Below, piece after piece: positions 35,053 to 43,336 of a DNA stretch of 64,000 bases. The translations under genes and the position numbers were made by a program. The DNA is from JAQBVV01 sp965249205. GTDB taxonomy: Bacteria; Acidobacteriota; Vicinamibacteria; Vicinamibacterales; UBA2999. A model generated the notes under the pieces. That model was not told the DNA's origin. It worked only from the letters and a program-made list of their open reading frames with translations, and did not search any database. The DNA is taken from positions 124,001 through 188,000 of the forward strand of contig CBDFLL010000005.1 of the NCBI GenBank assembly GCA_965249205.1. Reading direction: 5' to 3'. The number at the start of each line of letters is the position of its first letter. The first letter of the stretch is position 1.

Positions 35053-36058
35053 GACTCGAAGGGCACCCGATCGTACACAGCGGCTGAGGCAAACCGACGG
35101 TCCCTGCGACGGTCCGCGAATGTACCGTACAGTTTGAGGTACGCACCGACGGCCGTGAGGCTAAGATACTGAAAGACGAGCCCCCGTAGAAGCCACGCAA
35201 GCACCTGTAGCGGCAATGCGGCGAGGCCGAAAAACGGAACGAACGTCACGAGTCCGAGTGCGGCGGTCGCCAGCACTGACGCTCCTGTGGCAACCACAAC
35301 AAGGCCGAGTACTAAGAGGAACACGCTGCCGATATTTCTTGGCTCGCTCCGCAGGAACGCTGCGGCGCGGAACGTCGCGACGCTCACGCTGCAATCTTCG
35401 GCCGCGATCACGATCTGCACCAGCAGGTACAGCAGGTTGATGACGGTGATCCACAGGACAAAGGCGGCTGCGAGCAGGGCGGCGAGGCCCCAGCCCTCGG
35501 ACGGATCACGTCCCGCACCAACCAGGAGAAAGCCGAGCCCGGAGACGGCGTATACCCCGATGAGAATCAGACACAGGCGCGCGTAGCGCGAGAAGAGTGA
35601 GTGCGCTGACGCGAGATACCCGTCAATCGAGAACCGCGACGCTCGTGCCACAACTGGAAGCTGCAGTGGGGGCTCCTTAGCGGCCCCGCATCCCGATCGC
35701 TTCGCACCAGTGTCGCCACTGTGCCCGCCCTGACAAGCACAACGAACAACGAGCCGCCGATGACGACGACCGCAATGGCGAGGCCGCACGCTGCCAATGC
35801 CGTCGGGTGCGACATCAAGGACAACGTCAGTGTCGCGGTCATCTCACGCCACTCGAGCGACATCAGGCTAGAGGGGTCACGGCCGATCCCCAGCGCCACG
35901 AGGAAGAGGCTCCCAACGACCGGAGCGGCCAGCAGGAGTCTGAACAGCGACCCGGCGGACGCCTGGATGAGCGTGACCGGCCAGTTCGCGGCCGCGATCA
36001 GCGCTCCGCGCTTGACCGCGGCCTTTAGGGGATGAGGCGACATGACGTGTCCGTCCAT
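35049..36058 (-). pseudogene. Multi-span membrane protein, apparent frameshift
   Basis: Two overlapping frames join into one membrane protein of about 335 residues that I do not recognise. The 5' part (MSPHPLKAAVKRGALIAAANW, several membrane helices, VRAGTVATLVRSDRDAG) ends when the frame runs out near 35567; the 3' part (AAKEPPLQLPVVARASRFSIDGYLASAHSLFSRYARL, then four or more membrane helices) begins in another frame. Adding one G in the G4 run (plus-strand 35684-35687) would join them at ...DRDAG-AAKEPP. The start is uncertain: ATG 36058 or 36043. It is upstream of and overlaps the aminotransferase gene. Confidence 0.7.
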
Positions 36059-36129
36059 GCTACCCAAAGTCCCGGCATTCGGCTCCCCTACCTGGTGGTG
36101 CGGAGCCGTCGGGGGACCAACGGCCTACA

Positions 36130-39100
36130 ATGCATTCTGTGCGCCTTCCGGACCGCTCCGCGCCCACGTCGCCGTTGCCCTGGCGGCGGCTCGTCAGCAT
36201 TGCCGCCGCTGGTGCCGTCTGCGCGCTGGTCATTCTCGCGCTCGGCTACCTGACTGAGCGAATAGTTCTCGGTTCGGACGAAGCGGCGGCGCGTGCCAGA
36301 ACGGAGGCTGACGTGCTTGCCTCCTTCGACACCATGGCGCGTGCCCTGAGATTGATGGCGCTGGGCATGGCCGATCCAGAGGCGGTGGTCGGGGCCGCTC
36401 AAGACGACGTGACGGTCGCGGGCCGTCTGTTTGTCGCGGCGAGCGCCGCGATCGAGCAAGGGAACGGTGCCGAGTTCGCCGTGACGGCGTACGATGCGAA
36501 TGGCGAACCGTTGGCGTGGGACGGGCGGCCCTCGGAGCTTCCCGCCGAGCGTCTTCAGGGTGAGGAGGCGTGGTTCTTTACGCAGAGTGCCCTCGGCCTC
36601 CGCCTGGTGTACGTCACGCCGGTGATGACGGCGGATGGTCGCCGGGTTGGCGCGGTCGCCGCAGAGCGGTCGCTTGGCCTTGCCGCGTCCCCTCGGCCCG
36701 ACGGCGGCGCAGACCCTTTCCGGTATGCCAGCCGCACAGCGTCGGTCGCTATCGATCTGAGATTCGAGGCTGGTCGAACGATTCCGGACCCGACCGCATT
36801 CGAGGTGCCCGATCCCTCAGGTGACCGTCTGTTTACCGCGTCGGTCGACGCGTCGGACCTTGCCCGGACCCGCGAGCGCTGGCGGCAGACGTCACGATCG
36901 TGGGCGCTCTCTGCGCTCGTGCTTGCGGTGGCGCTGCTCTGCGCGCCACTACTGGACTGGCGCAATAGAGTGTCGAGAGGCCGGCAATACGGTGTTGCGG
37001 TTGCGCTCATCGTCGGTGCGATTGTCGTCACCCGGCTGATGTTGCGGTTGTTACAGCCAGCCGAATGGATGGACGCCCCCGTGTTCTCCGGGGCGGAGTA
37101 CGCGTCCTCGCGCCTATACCCATTCTTGACGTCGCCCTTCGACTTTTTCGCGACGGCACTTGCCGCGGGCAGCCTGGTGGCGGTCCTGCTGTACGCATCC
37201 GAGGCGTGGCGCCTGAGTCGCTGGCGTCATCGCGTGCGAGTGGAACGTGTCAAACCCGTGGTGCGGTTCGCGGTGCTTCAGCTCGGCGCCGGGGTGTGTG
37301 TGGCCGCGCTGATCTCGGCGCATCAGTTGCTACTGAGAGACACCGTCGCCAATACGACGCTTGACCTGCTTCATTTCTCGCTGCACCCGTGGAGCACGTC
37401 ACGATTGGCGCTGCAGGTCGGGTTGCTGGTGTGTCACGCGTCCGCCCTGGGCTTCGGTGTGTTGTTGTTGCGGGCAGCGCTCGTCGGCTGGAACGTACCT
37501 CGCGCGTCGAGAGGGCTTCGCGCCGTGACGCTCGGACTATGGGTGCTCCCGCTGATTCTCTGGCAGCTCGTCTCCGGGGCAGCCGCTGCGGAATGGTTTC
37601 CGGCGCTCGTCGCAGTCTCAGTGGTCGTCGCCCTCGTCGGCTCGGCGACCCGACTCACGGCTCGGTTTCGCCACGGATCACAAGCATTTCGGCTCACGCT
37701 GATGGCGCTCGGGTTGATCGTGCCGGCGGCTGCGTTCTATCCGTCGGTATTTCAGATCGGATGGCAGGCGAAGTCTCAACTGGTCGAGACGCGCTACGCC
37801 TCCCAGGCCGTCAACCAGCGGCAGACGATTCAGCTGTTGCTGCAGGACACACTGGATCAGATCGATCAGTTTCCGGGACTCTTGGAGTTGGCGACGATGC
37901 CGGCGATGCCGGCCGGGGGCGAGCCCTCCACCGACCGTGCATTTCAGGTCTGGCGACTCACCGCCCTCGCAGACTATCCCGTGACCTCCTCAGTGGAGCT
38001 CCACGGAATCGACGGTCTCCTCGTCAGCCGTTTCGCATTCAACCTGCCCGACGATCTGACGGTGGTCCCGCGCTCCGATGAGCAGGCGTGCGATTGGGGT
38101 GTGTATGAGGAGGTCTCGCCGTTTTTCGCAGAAGAGCGGCGGATCTTACACGCAGGCCGGGCGATCTGCGGCGACGACGGTCGGCCAGCCGGATCGATCA
38201 TCGTTCATGCCATCCTGGATTACGGCAACCTGCCGTTTATTCAGTCACAGAATCCGTACGTCGAGTTGATGCGACCCCTGGACGCGATGCGCGGCGAGGG
38301 GATCGCCGGACGCGATGTGGAGTTCGCCTTCTACGGTTGGAGTCGGACCCCGCTGTATGCCTCCGGGCCAACCGCGTGGCCGCTGGACGACGCGGTCTTC
38401 GCCCAGGTCGAGCAGACTCGAGCGCCGGTCTGGGACAGGCTGCAGCGCGGGACCACGAACTACGACGTGTACCTCCTCAACGATCGAGGAGGGATCTACG
38501 CCCTCGGGTTCCCGGTCGCGTCACCGCTGGCCCACTTCGTCAACCTCGCGGAGATCACCATGCTCGCGTGGGGCACGTATCTCCTGCTGTTGGTCACGAG
38601 CGCGGGTTTCGGGTGGTTCAGTCGCCGCGGCACCACCGCGCGCGCGCTGCTGCGTGAAATCCGCGCGAGTTTCTATCGGAAGCTGCTCCTTGCGTTTATC
38701 GCGGCAACCGTTGTGCCCGTTGCGGCGCTGGCGGTGGCCACACGAACCTACGTCGCCGATGTGATGCGCGCCAACGTCGAACAGGAAGCGATTCGTACGG
38801 CGGCGGCGGCGCGTCGGGTTGTCGAGGACTTCGTGGCGCCACGCGCCGCGCTGCAGGGGGCCAACGTCGACGACAACCTGATGGTGTGGGTCAGTCGACT
38901 GATCGAACAGGACGTCAATCTGTTCAGCGGTACGCGGCTGGTGGCGACGAGCGAACGCAACTTGTTCGCGTCTGGCCTGCTTCCGACACGGACGCCAGCC
39001 GACGTCTACCGCGCGCTTGATCTTCGCAACGAGGCGACGACAGTCGTGCGCGAGCAGATCGGGACGCTGAACTATTTGGTGGCCGGGACGTCGGTCGCCA

Positions 39101-40116
39101 CGCAACAACTCGAGGCGGTGCTGACCGTGCCGCTGACGTCACGCGAGCTCCAGATCGAGGATCAGATCGACGCACTCGACCGTCAAGTGCTCCTCGGTGC
39201 GCTGTGTTTCATGTTCGGTGGCGCGGCTATCGGCTACTGGCTCGCAGAACGCATTGCCGATCCGGTGAATCGCCTGACGCGTGCGACCCGGCGCCTCGCC
39301 CGAGGCGATCTCGATGCGCGAATTGCCGCCACGTCGTCCGATGAGCTGCGCCGTTTGGTTCAGGATTTCAATCGCATGGCCGGCGAGCTCCAGCACCACC
39401 AGAAGGAGCTGGAGCGGACACACCGACTCGAAGCCTGGGCAGAGATGGCACGGCAGGTCGCACACGAAATCAAGAACCCGCTGACGCCGATTCAGCTCAA
39501 CGCTGAACACCTGCAACGCGTCCACGCGGATCGCGGCGAGCCGCTCAGCCCGGTGCTCGAGGAGTGTGTCACCACCATCCTGGCGCAGGTGAAGCTCCTT
39601 CGGCAAATCGCGTCGGAGTTCTCCAGTTTCGCCTCGTCGCCGACGGTGTCGCCCGCCTTTGTAGACCTCGCAGAACTCCTGCATGAGACGATCGACCCTT
39701 ACCGTGCTCCGCTGGGCGGACGTGTCCAGTTCGACATCGACGTGCCGGGGCACCTTCCTCCTGTTTACCTTGATCGCACACTTCTTTCGCGCTCCCTGAC
39801 CAACATCGTCGAGAACGCCCTGCATGCCATGCCCGTCTCGGGAATCTTGACCGTTGTCGTGCGGTCGGAGGCGTCGGTTGTACGCATCCGTGTCGCGGAT
39901 ACTGGGATGGGGATGGACGCCGACGCGCTGGCTCGCGTCTTTGAGCCGTACTTTTCCACCAAGACGAGCGGCACGGGCCTCGGGCTACCCATTGCCAAGC
40001 GGAATATCGAATTGAGCGGAGGAACGATTGCAGTGGCGAGCGCGCGCGATCAGGGGACGACCGTGGAGCTCACATTGCCGATCGCAGCCGGGGAGACGAC
40101 CGTGCTACAGACCTGA
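36130..40116 (+). CDS. Large multi-span sensor histidine kinase (NtrY-like output)
   Basis: 1328 residues, about twice the size of an ordinary kinase. A first membrane helix near 22-42 and an extracytoplasmic region to about 255 are followed by about seven membrane helices (255-545), a second extracytoplasmic region (about 555-805, with no recognised fold), two more membrane helices, a third periplasmic loop (about 880-1015), a helix, and a HAMP domain (ERIADPVNRLTRATRRLA). The kinase core has HisKA with RQVAHEIKNPLTPIQLN (His about 1112) and HATPase boxes NIVENALHAMP, DTGMGMDADAL and GTGLGLPIAKRNIEL. No response regulator is adjacent. Its end overlaps the pssA end by 12 bp on the opposite strand. 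Confidence 0.88.
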   Translation: MHSVRLPDRSAPTSPLPWRRLVSIAAAGAVCALVILALGYLTERIVLGSDEAAARARTEADVLASFDTMARALRLMALGMADPEAVVGAAQDDVTVAGRLFVAASAAIEQGNGAEFAVTAYDANGEPLAWDGRPSELPAERLQGEEAWFFTQSALGLRLVYVTPVMTADGRRVGAVAAERSLGLAASPRPDGGADPFRYASRTASVAIDLRFEAGRTIPDPTAFEVPDPSGDRLFTASVDASDLARTRERWRQTSRSWALSALVLAVALLCAPLLDWRNRVSRGRQYGVAVALIVGAIVVTRLMLRLLQPAEWMDAPVFSGAEYASSRLYPFLTSPFDFFATALAAGSLVAVLLYASEAWRLSRWRHRVRVERVKPVVRFAVLQLGAGVCVAALISAHQLLLRDTVANTTLDLLHFSLHPWSTSRLALQVGLLVCHASALGFGVLLLRAALVGWNVPRASRGLRAVTLGLWVLPLILWQLVSGAAAAEWFPALVAVSVVVALVGSATRLTARFRHGSQAFRLTLMALGLIVPAAAFYPSVFQIGWQAKSQLVETRYASQAVNQRQTIQLLLQDTLDQIDQFPGLLELATMPAMPAGGEPSTDRAFQVWRLTALADYPVTSSVELHGIDGLLVSRFAFNLPDDLTVVPRSDEQACDWGVYEEVSPFFAEERRILHAGRAICGDDGRPAGSIIVHAILDYGNLPFIQSQNPYVELMRPLDAMRGEGIAGRDVEFAFYGWSRTPLYASGPTAWPLDDAVFAQVEQTRAPVWDRLQRGTTNYDVYLLNDRGGIYALGFPVASPLAHFVNLAEITMLAWGTYLLLLVTSAGFGWFSRRGTTARALLREIRASFYRKLLLAFIAATVVPVAALAVATRTYVADVMRANVEQEAIRTAAAARRVVEDFVAPRAALQGANVDDNLMVWVSRLIEQDVNLFSGTRLVATSERNLFASGLLPTRTPADVYRALDLRNEATTVVREQIGTLNYLVAGTSVATQQLEAVLTVPLTSRELQIEDQIDALDRQVLLGALCFMFGGAAIGYWLAERIADPVNRLTRATRRLARGDLDARIAATSSDELRRLVQDFNRMAGELQHHQKELERTHRLEAWAEMARQVAHEIKNPLTPIQLNAEHLQRVHADRGEPLSPVLEECVTTILAQVKLLRQIASEFSSFASSPTVSPAFVDLAELLHETIDPYRAPLGGRVQFDIDVPGHLPPVYLDRTLLSRSLTNIVENALHAMPVSGILTVVVRSEASVVRIRVADTGMGMDADALARVFEPYFSTKTSGTGLGLPIAKRNIELSGGTIAVASARDQGTTVELTLPIAAGETTVLQT

Positions 40117-40932
40117 GACTGTGTCCTGAGTGACGACGGCGTCTGTCTGTGTCTCGTGGTCATGCCGCCGCCGTACTCGGTGCCACGCCGTTTCGACAAG
40201 CGTCGCGCCGAGGTATCCATACGCGAGCACGACGAGTACCAGTTCAGGACGCGCGGCCAGCAGCACGAGGCCGAGCGCCACCAATAACAGCACCGGATAT
40301 TTCCGACGCGCTTGTAGGTCGAGATTCTTAAAACTGCGGAAGCGCACCGTGCTGACCATCAGCAGTGCTGGCACAATGATCATCGCCAGGACCGGGAGCG
40401 CCTCGATGTAGGTCTGGAAGCCGGCCGGATACGCGAAGACCGTTGCCGCAAGCACACCTGCGGCGGCCGGGCTCGGCATACCAACGAAGTAGCGCTTGTC
40501 GTGTGATCCGGTCTGGATGTTGAATCGTGCCAACCGCACGGCGGCCGACGCCAGAAAAAGGAAGCCCGCTGCCCACCCCAGCCGGCCCAGAGGTTGAAGG
40601 CCCCAGGCAAACGTGAGAATCGCCGGCGCCACGCCGAACGAGATAATGTCGGCCAGCGAGTCGAACTCAACGCCGAAGGCACTGGTCGTTCCGGTCATCC
40701 GGGCGATACGACCGTCGAGCATGTCAACCACGACAGCAAAGCCGATAAACGGCGCTGCGGTGGCGAACTCCCCCCGCATCGCGTGAACGATACACGCGTA
40801 GCCGCAGAACATGTTCCCCATCGTGAACATGCTTGGGAGCAGGTAGACGCCGCGTCGGAATCGACGCCGCTGCACGTCGACGTTCCGCCGGCGCGGCCTG
40901 AGCATCCGGAGACGGGAGTGCTGGCGAGTCAT
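40105..40932 (-). CDS. pssA: CDP-diacylglycerol-serine O-phosphatidyltransferase
   Basis: A 275-residue integral membrane enzyme. The CDP-alcohol phosphotransferase motif DGx2ARx8Gx3Dx3D is intact as DGRIARMTGTTSAFGVEFDSLAD near residue 72-95. About seven membrane helices follow, with GMPSPAAAG typical of PssA. It has a basic N-terminus of about 27 residues. It makes phosphatidylserine, the substrate of Psd encoded 11 bp upstream, so psd and pssA form a phosphatidylethanolamine operon. Convergent with the histidine kinase gene. Confidence 0.93.
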   Translation of the reverse strand: MTRQHSRLRMLRPRRRNVDVQRRRFRRGVYLLPSMFTMGNMFCGYACIVHAMRGEFATAAPFIGFAVVVDMLDGRIARMTGTTSAFGVEFDSLADIISFGVAPAILTFAWGLQPLGRLGWAAGFLFLASAAVRLARFNIQTGSHDKRYFVGMPSPAAAGVLAATVFAYPAGFQTYIEALPVLAMIIVPALLMVSTVRFRSFKNLDLQARRKYPVLLLVALGLVLLAARPELVLVVLAYGYLGATLVETAWHRVRRRHDHETQTDAVVTQDTVSGL

Positions 40933-40943
40933 GTCGATCTCTA

Positions 40944-41573
40944 TTATTCCCGCAATGTGGCGATCACCGTCGTGGCGGCAGTCACCCGATCGCCAATCCT
41001 TACGTTAATGTCCGCGGTGGTCGGTAGGAACACGTCCATCCGCGAGCCGAACTTCATAATGCCGAATCGCTGACCGGCCGTTACTTCGTCGCCCGGCTTT
41101 GTGCGACAGACGATCCGCCGAGCCAGCACGCCGACGACCTGCCGCACCACAATCGGCTCCCCGCAGTGGTCTACCCACACCTCGGTGTACTCGTTCAGAT
41201 GCCCGGCATCGGACCGGTACGCCGGCAGAAAGCGGCCGGGATGGTAGTTCACCTGCGTCACCCGTCCCCCAACCGGCATGCGGTTGACGTGCACGTCCAC
41301 GGGTGACAAGAACATGCTGATCTGGCGCCAGTTCCCGTCCGGGCATCCGGGTCCCACGGGAGGGCCGGCAACCATCACCCGACCGTCAGCCGGTGCCAGC
41401 ACCACGTTGGTGCCCTGCGACACCTGTCTGTCTGGATCCCGAAAGAAGAACAGGAAAAACCCAGCGAACCCAACGAGCAGCAGCCCCGCGGTCGCGCCAA
41501 CGCCAAGCCCGGCCACGACGGCAAGGGCCATCGCGCCTCCAACGAACGGCCAGCCTGTAGGATCGATTTTCAT
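40944..41573 (-). CDS. psd: Phosphatidylserine decarboxylase, short type
   Basis: A 209-residue proenzyme of the small (archaeal/Bacteroides-type) family. Two hydrophobic segments (about 7-45) lie at the N-terminus; RDPDR, VLAPADGRVM and MFLSPVDVHVNRMPVGG follow. Self-cleavage to a pyruvoyl enzyme is expected at Gly-Ser in IMKFGSRMDVFLP. Start ATG 41573 gives MKIDPTGWPFV; an upstream GTG (41624) is in frame but adds residues not typical of the family. It pairs with pssA directly downstream. Confidence 0.92.
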   Translation of the reverse strand: MKIDPTGWPFVGGAMALAVVAGLGVGATAGLLLVGFAGFFLFFFRDPDRQVSQGTNVVLAPADGRVMVAGPPVGPGCPDGNWRQISMFLSPVDVHVNRMPVGGRVTQVNYHPGRFLPAYRSDAGHLNEYTEVWVDHCGEPIVVRQVVGVLARRIVCRTKPGDEVTAGQRFGIMKFGSRMDVFLPTTADINVRIGDRVTAATTVIATLRE

Positions 41574-41722
41574 AGACTCGGCGCCGAGGGCAATTGTCCC
41601 TCGAATGCGTGGTGTCAAGAACACCCGCCTTCACTCGCCAGGCTCCCAGTGGTTGATTTCGCATCTGAAGGGGCATCGCGTCCATGTCTCGGGCTGGCAG
41701 CGCAGCGACCACCAGCGGGACG

Positions 41723-41968
41723 CTAGCGCGGCGTCGGGCCACGCGTCTTGCTGTAATCGCGCGCCATGCCTTCCATAAGGTCCTTCAGCGCCAGTTTTCG
41801 TTTCTTGAGAGTGACCTCTTCAAGCTGTTCGGAGGTCGAGCGGTAGGTCTTCTCGGTCAGCTGATGCAGGCGATGGTCTAACTCGTGGTGTTCGGTCTTG
41901 AGCTGGCGGTAACGGTCGTCGGTCTGAAGCAGCAGGCTCTTTGCTGCCTGCGTCTCTGTCTCACTCAT
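41723..41968 (-). CDS. DUF465 family small helical protein (YdcH-like)
   Basis: An 81-residue, strongly charged, all-helical protein. The stretch LKTEHHELDHRLHQLTEK followed by EQLEEVTLKKRKLALKDLMEGMA is the DUF465 pattern, with a predicted coiled coil. The function is unknown in the family. ATG 41968 has a strong ribosome site (GGGAGGAG) before it. It is a stand-alone gene between psd and rimI on the same strand. Confidence 0.8.
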   Translation of the reverse strand: MSETETQAAKSLLLQTDDRYRQLKTEHHELDHRLHQLTEKTYRSTSEQLEEVTLKKRKLALKDLMEGMARDYSKTRGPTPR

Positions 41969-42085
41969 AGGCGTCTCCTCCCATCGTGAAAAAGGTGTTA
42001 CGCAGTGTTTGCAACCAGACCTTAGCACATCGGATTCCAGGGAGCCCAGAGCCCGGGGAGTCTGAGTTGTCGCTGGTCCGCCAGG

Positions 42086-42550
42086 CTAACCGGTCACCGC
42101 CTCGTCCCTCCACAGAATCAGCGCGTCCTCGACCGGATGCGTGTAGTAGTTGCGGCGTGTGCCAGCGACGTAGAAGCCGAGTCGCTCATATAATCGTCGC
42201 GCCGGAGTGTTGGACGCGCGCATTTCCAGGGTGGCGCGCTTCACTCCGAGCTCTGTTGCTGCGCCAATCGCGCGGCGCAGGAGTTCGGTGCCAATACCCT
42301 GTGCACGGCACTGCGGCCGCAGTGCCACGTTGTTGATGTGCATCTCATCACAGACGATCCAGAACGAACAAAAACCGGCCACCGCCCACTCCTCGCTCCG
42401 CACGACGAAGATATGACAGGCCGTGGAGTTCTGGAGTTCCCTGGCGTACATCTCACGAGTCCAGGGATTGTTGAACGACACCGCCTCGACCTCGAGCACC
42501 CCCTCGAGGTCGCGCTCATCGAGCAGCGGCTCGACCCAGTAGCGTGGCAT
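42086..42550 (-). CDS. rimI: RimI-type ribosomal protein S18 N-acetyltransferase
   Basis: A 154-residue GNAT protein: LEGVLEVEAVSFNNPWTREMYARELQN, then MHINNVALRPQCRAQGIGTELL (acetyl-CoA loop R/QxxGxG/A), and LEMRASNTPARRLYERLGFYVAGTRRNYYTHPVEDALIL, typical of RimI. It directly follows tsaB (6 bp apart), the common order. RimI acetylates the N-terminus of S18 and related proteins. Confidence 0.93.
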   Translation of the reverse strand: MPRYWVEPLLDERDLEGVLEVEAVSFNNPWTREMYARELQNSTACHIFVVRSEEWAVAGFCSFWIVCDEMHINNVALRPQCRAQGIGTELLRRAIGAATELGVKRATLEMRASNTPARRLYERLGFYVAGTRRNYYTHPVEDALILWRDEAVTG

Positions 42551-42556
42551 TGGCGG

Positions 42557-43246
42557 TTACAGTGGCCTCTCGTTGGCGGCAGCGCTGGCATCGGGCCGAC
42601 GCACGTAAAGCGGACGTATTGCGTGCGGCGGCGGCTGGTCGCCGGCACGTAAGACGTCGCTCGCCATCGTGGCCACGGCGCCGGCCAACAGCGGCGCGAT
42701 CGGATCCGCAAAGTGTGCACCGCCACCGCACGCGGCACGAATCAGATTCACGTTCCGGGCTGCCCCGTCGCCGATAAAAACGGCAGGCTGACCTTTGAAG
42801 CGATGCAGGAGTGTGTCAGGGCGGGCCAGGACTGGCTCGTCGAGCGCGCGGCCCCCCTCGTACGTCGCAGAGAACACGTCCCCTCGCCATGCCTCGATCC
42901 ACGCCTCAACGCGCCCCACGACGTCCTTCCCTGCCCCAGCCAACGTGACCAGCGCATCGAGCGCCGAGGCGCCGACGAGCGGTTTGCCCGTCGCCATGGC
43001 GAGGCCTTGCATCGTCGCAATGCCGACCCGCAGGCCAGTAAATGAGCCGGGGCCGATGGCCACCCCGTACCCATCGATGTCCCGGAGGGCCACCGACTCG
43101 CGATCGAGCAGCGTGGCGAGCGCCCCTGGAAGCTGTCCCCCTGGCTCTCGTGACGGGTCATTGGCCTGGACGCGCAACACCTGTCCGTTGTGCGCAAGCG
43201 CGCAGCTGCCGGCGCGCGAGGTGGTGTCAAGCGACAGGACAAGCAT
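42557..43246 (-). CDS. tsaB: TsaB, tRNA t6A synthesis protein
   Basis: A 229-residue ASKHA-fold protein that supports TsaD in making t6A37 on tRNA. It starts MLVLSLDTTSRAGSCALA and has the characteristic GYGVAIGPGSFTGLRVGIATMQGLA, then a C-terminal part ending PLYVRRPDAS. The ATG at 43246 follows TATTAT with 7 bp between, so the transcript could be leaderless. Divergent from mutS with 90 bp between. Confidence 0.92.
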   Translation of the reverse strand: MLVLSLDTTSRAGSCALAHNGQVLRVQANDPSREPGGQLPGALATLLDRESVALRDIDGYGVAIGPGSFTGLRVGIATMQGLAMATGKPLVGASALDALVTLAGAGKDVVGRVEAWIEAWRGDVFSATYEGGRALDEPVLARPDTLLHRFKGQPAVFIGDGAARNVNLIRAACGGGAHFADPIAPLLAGAVATMASDVLRAGDQPPPHAIRPLYVRRPDASAAANERPL

Positions 43247-43336
43247 GCGGGAGATAATACAGGCGGTCGCAGGCCGCGTGTGGGAGCCGATGTCACGGCG
43301 TTGCGCACGACAAGGCCTGCCACCAGCCGCGAAACT

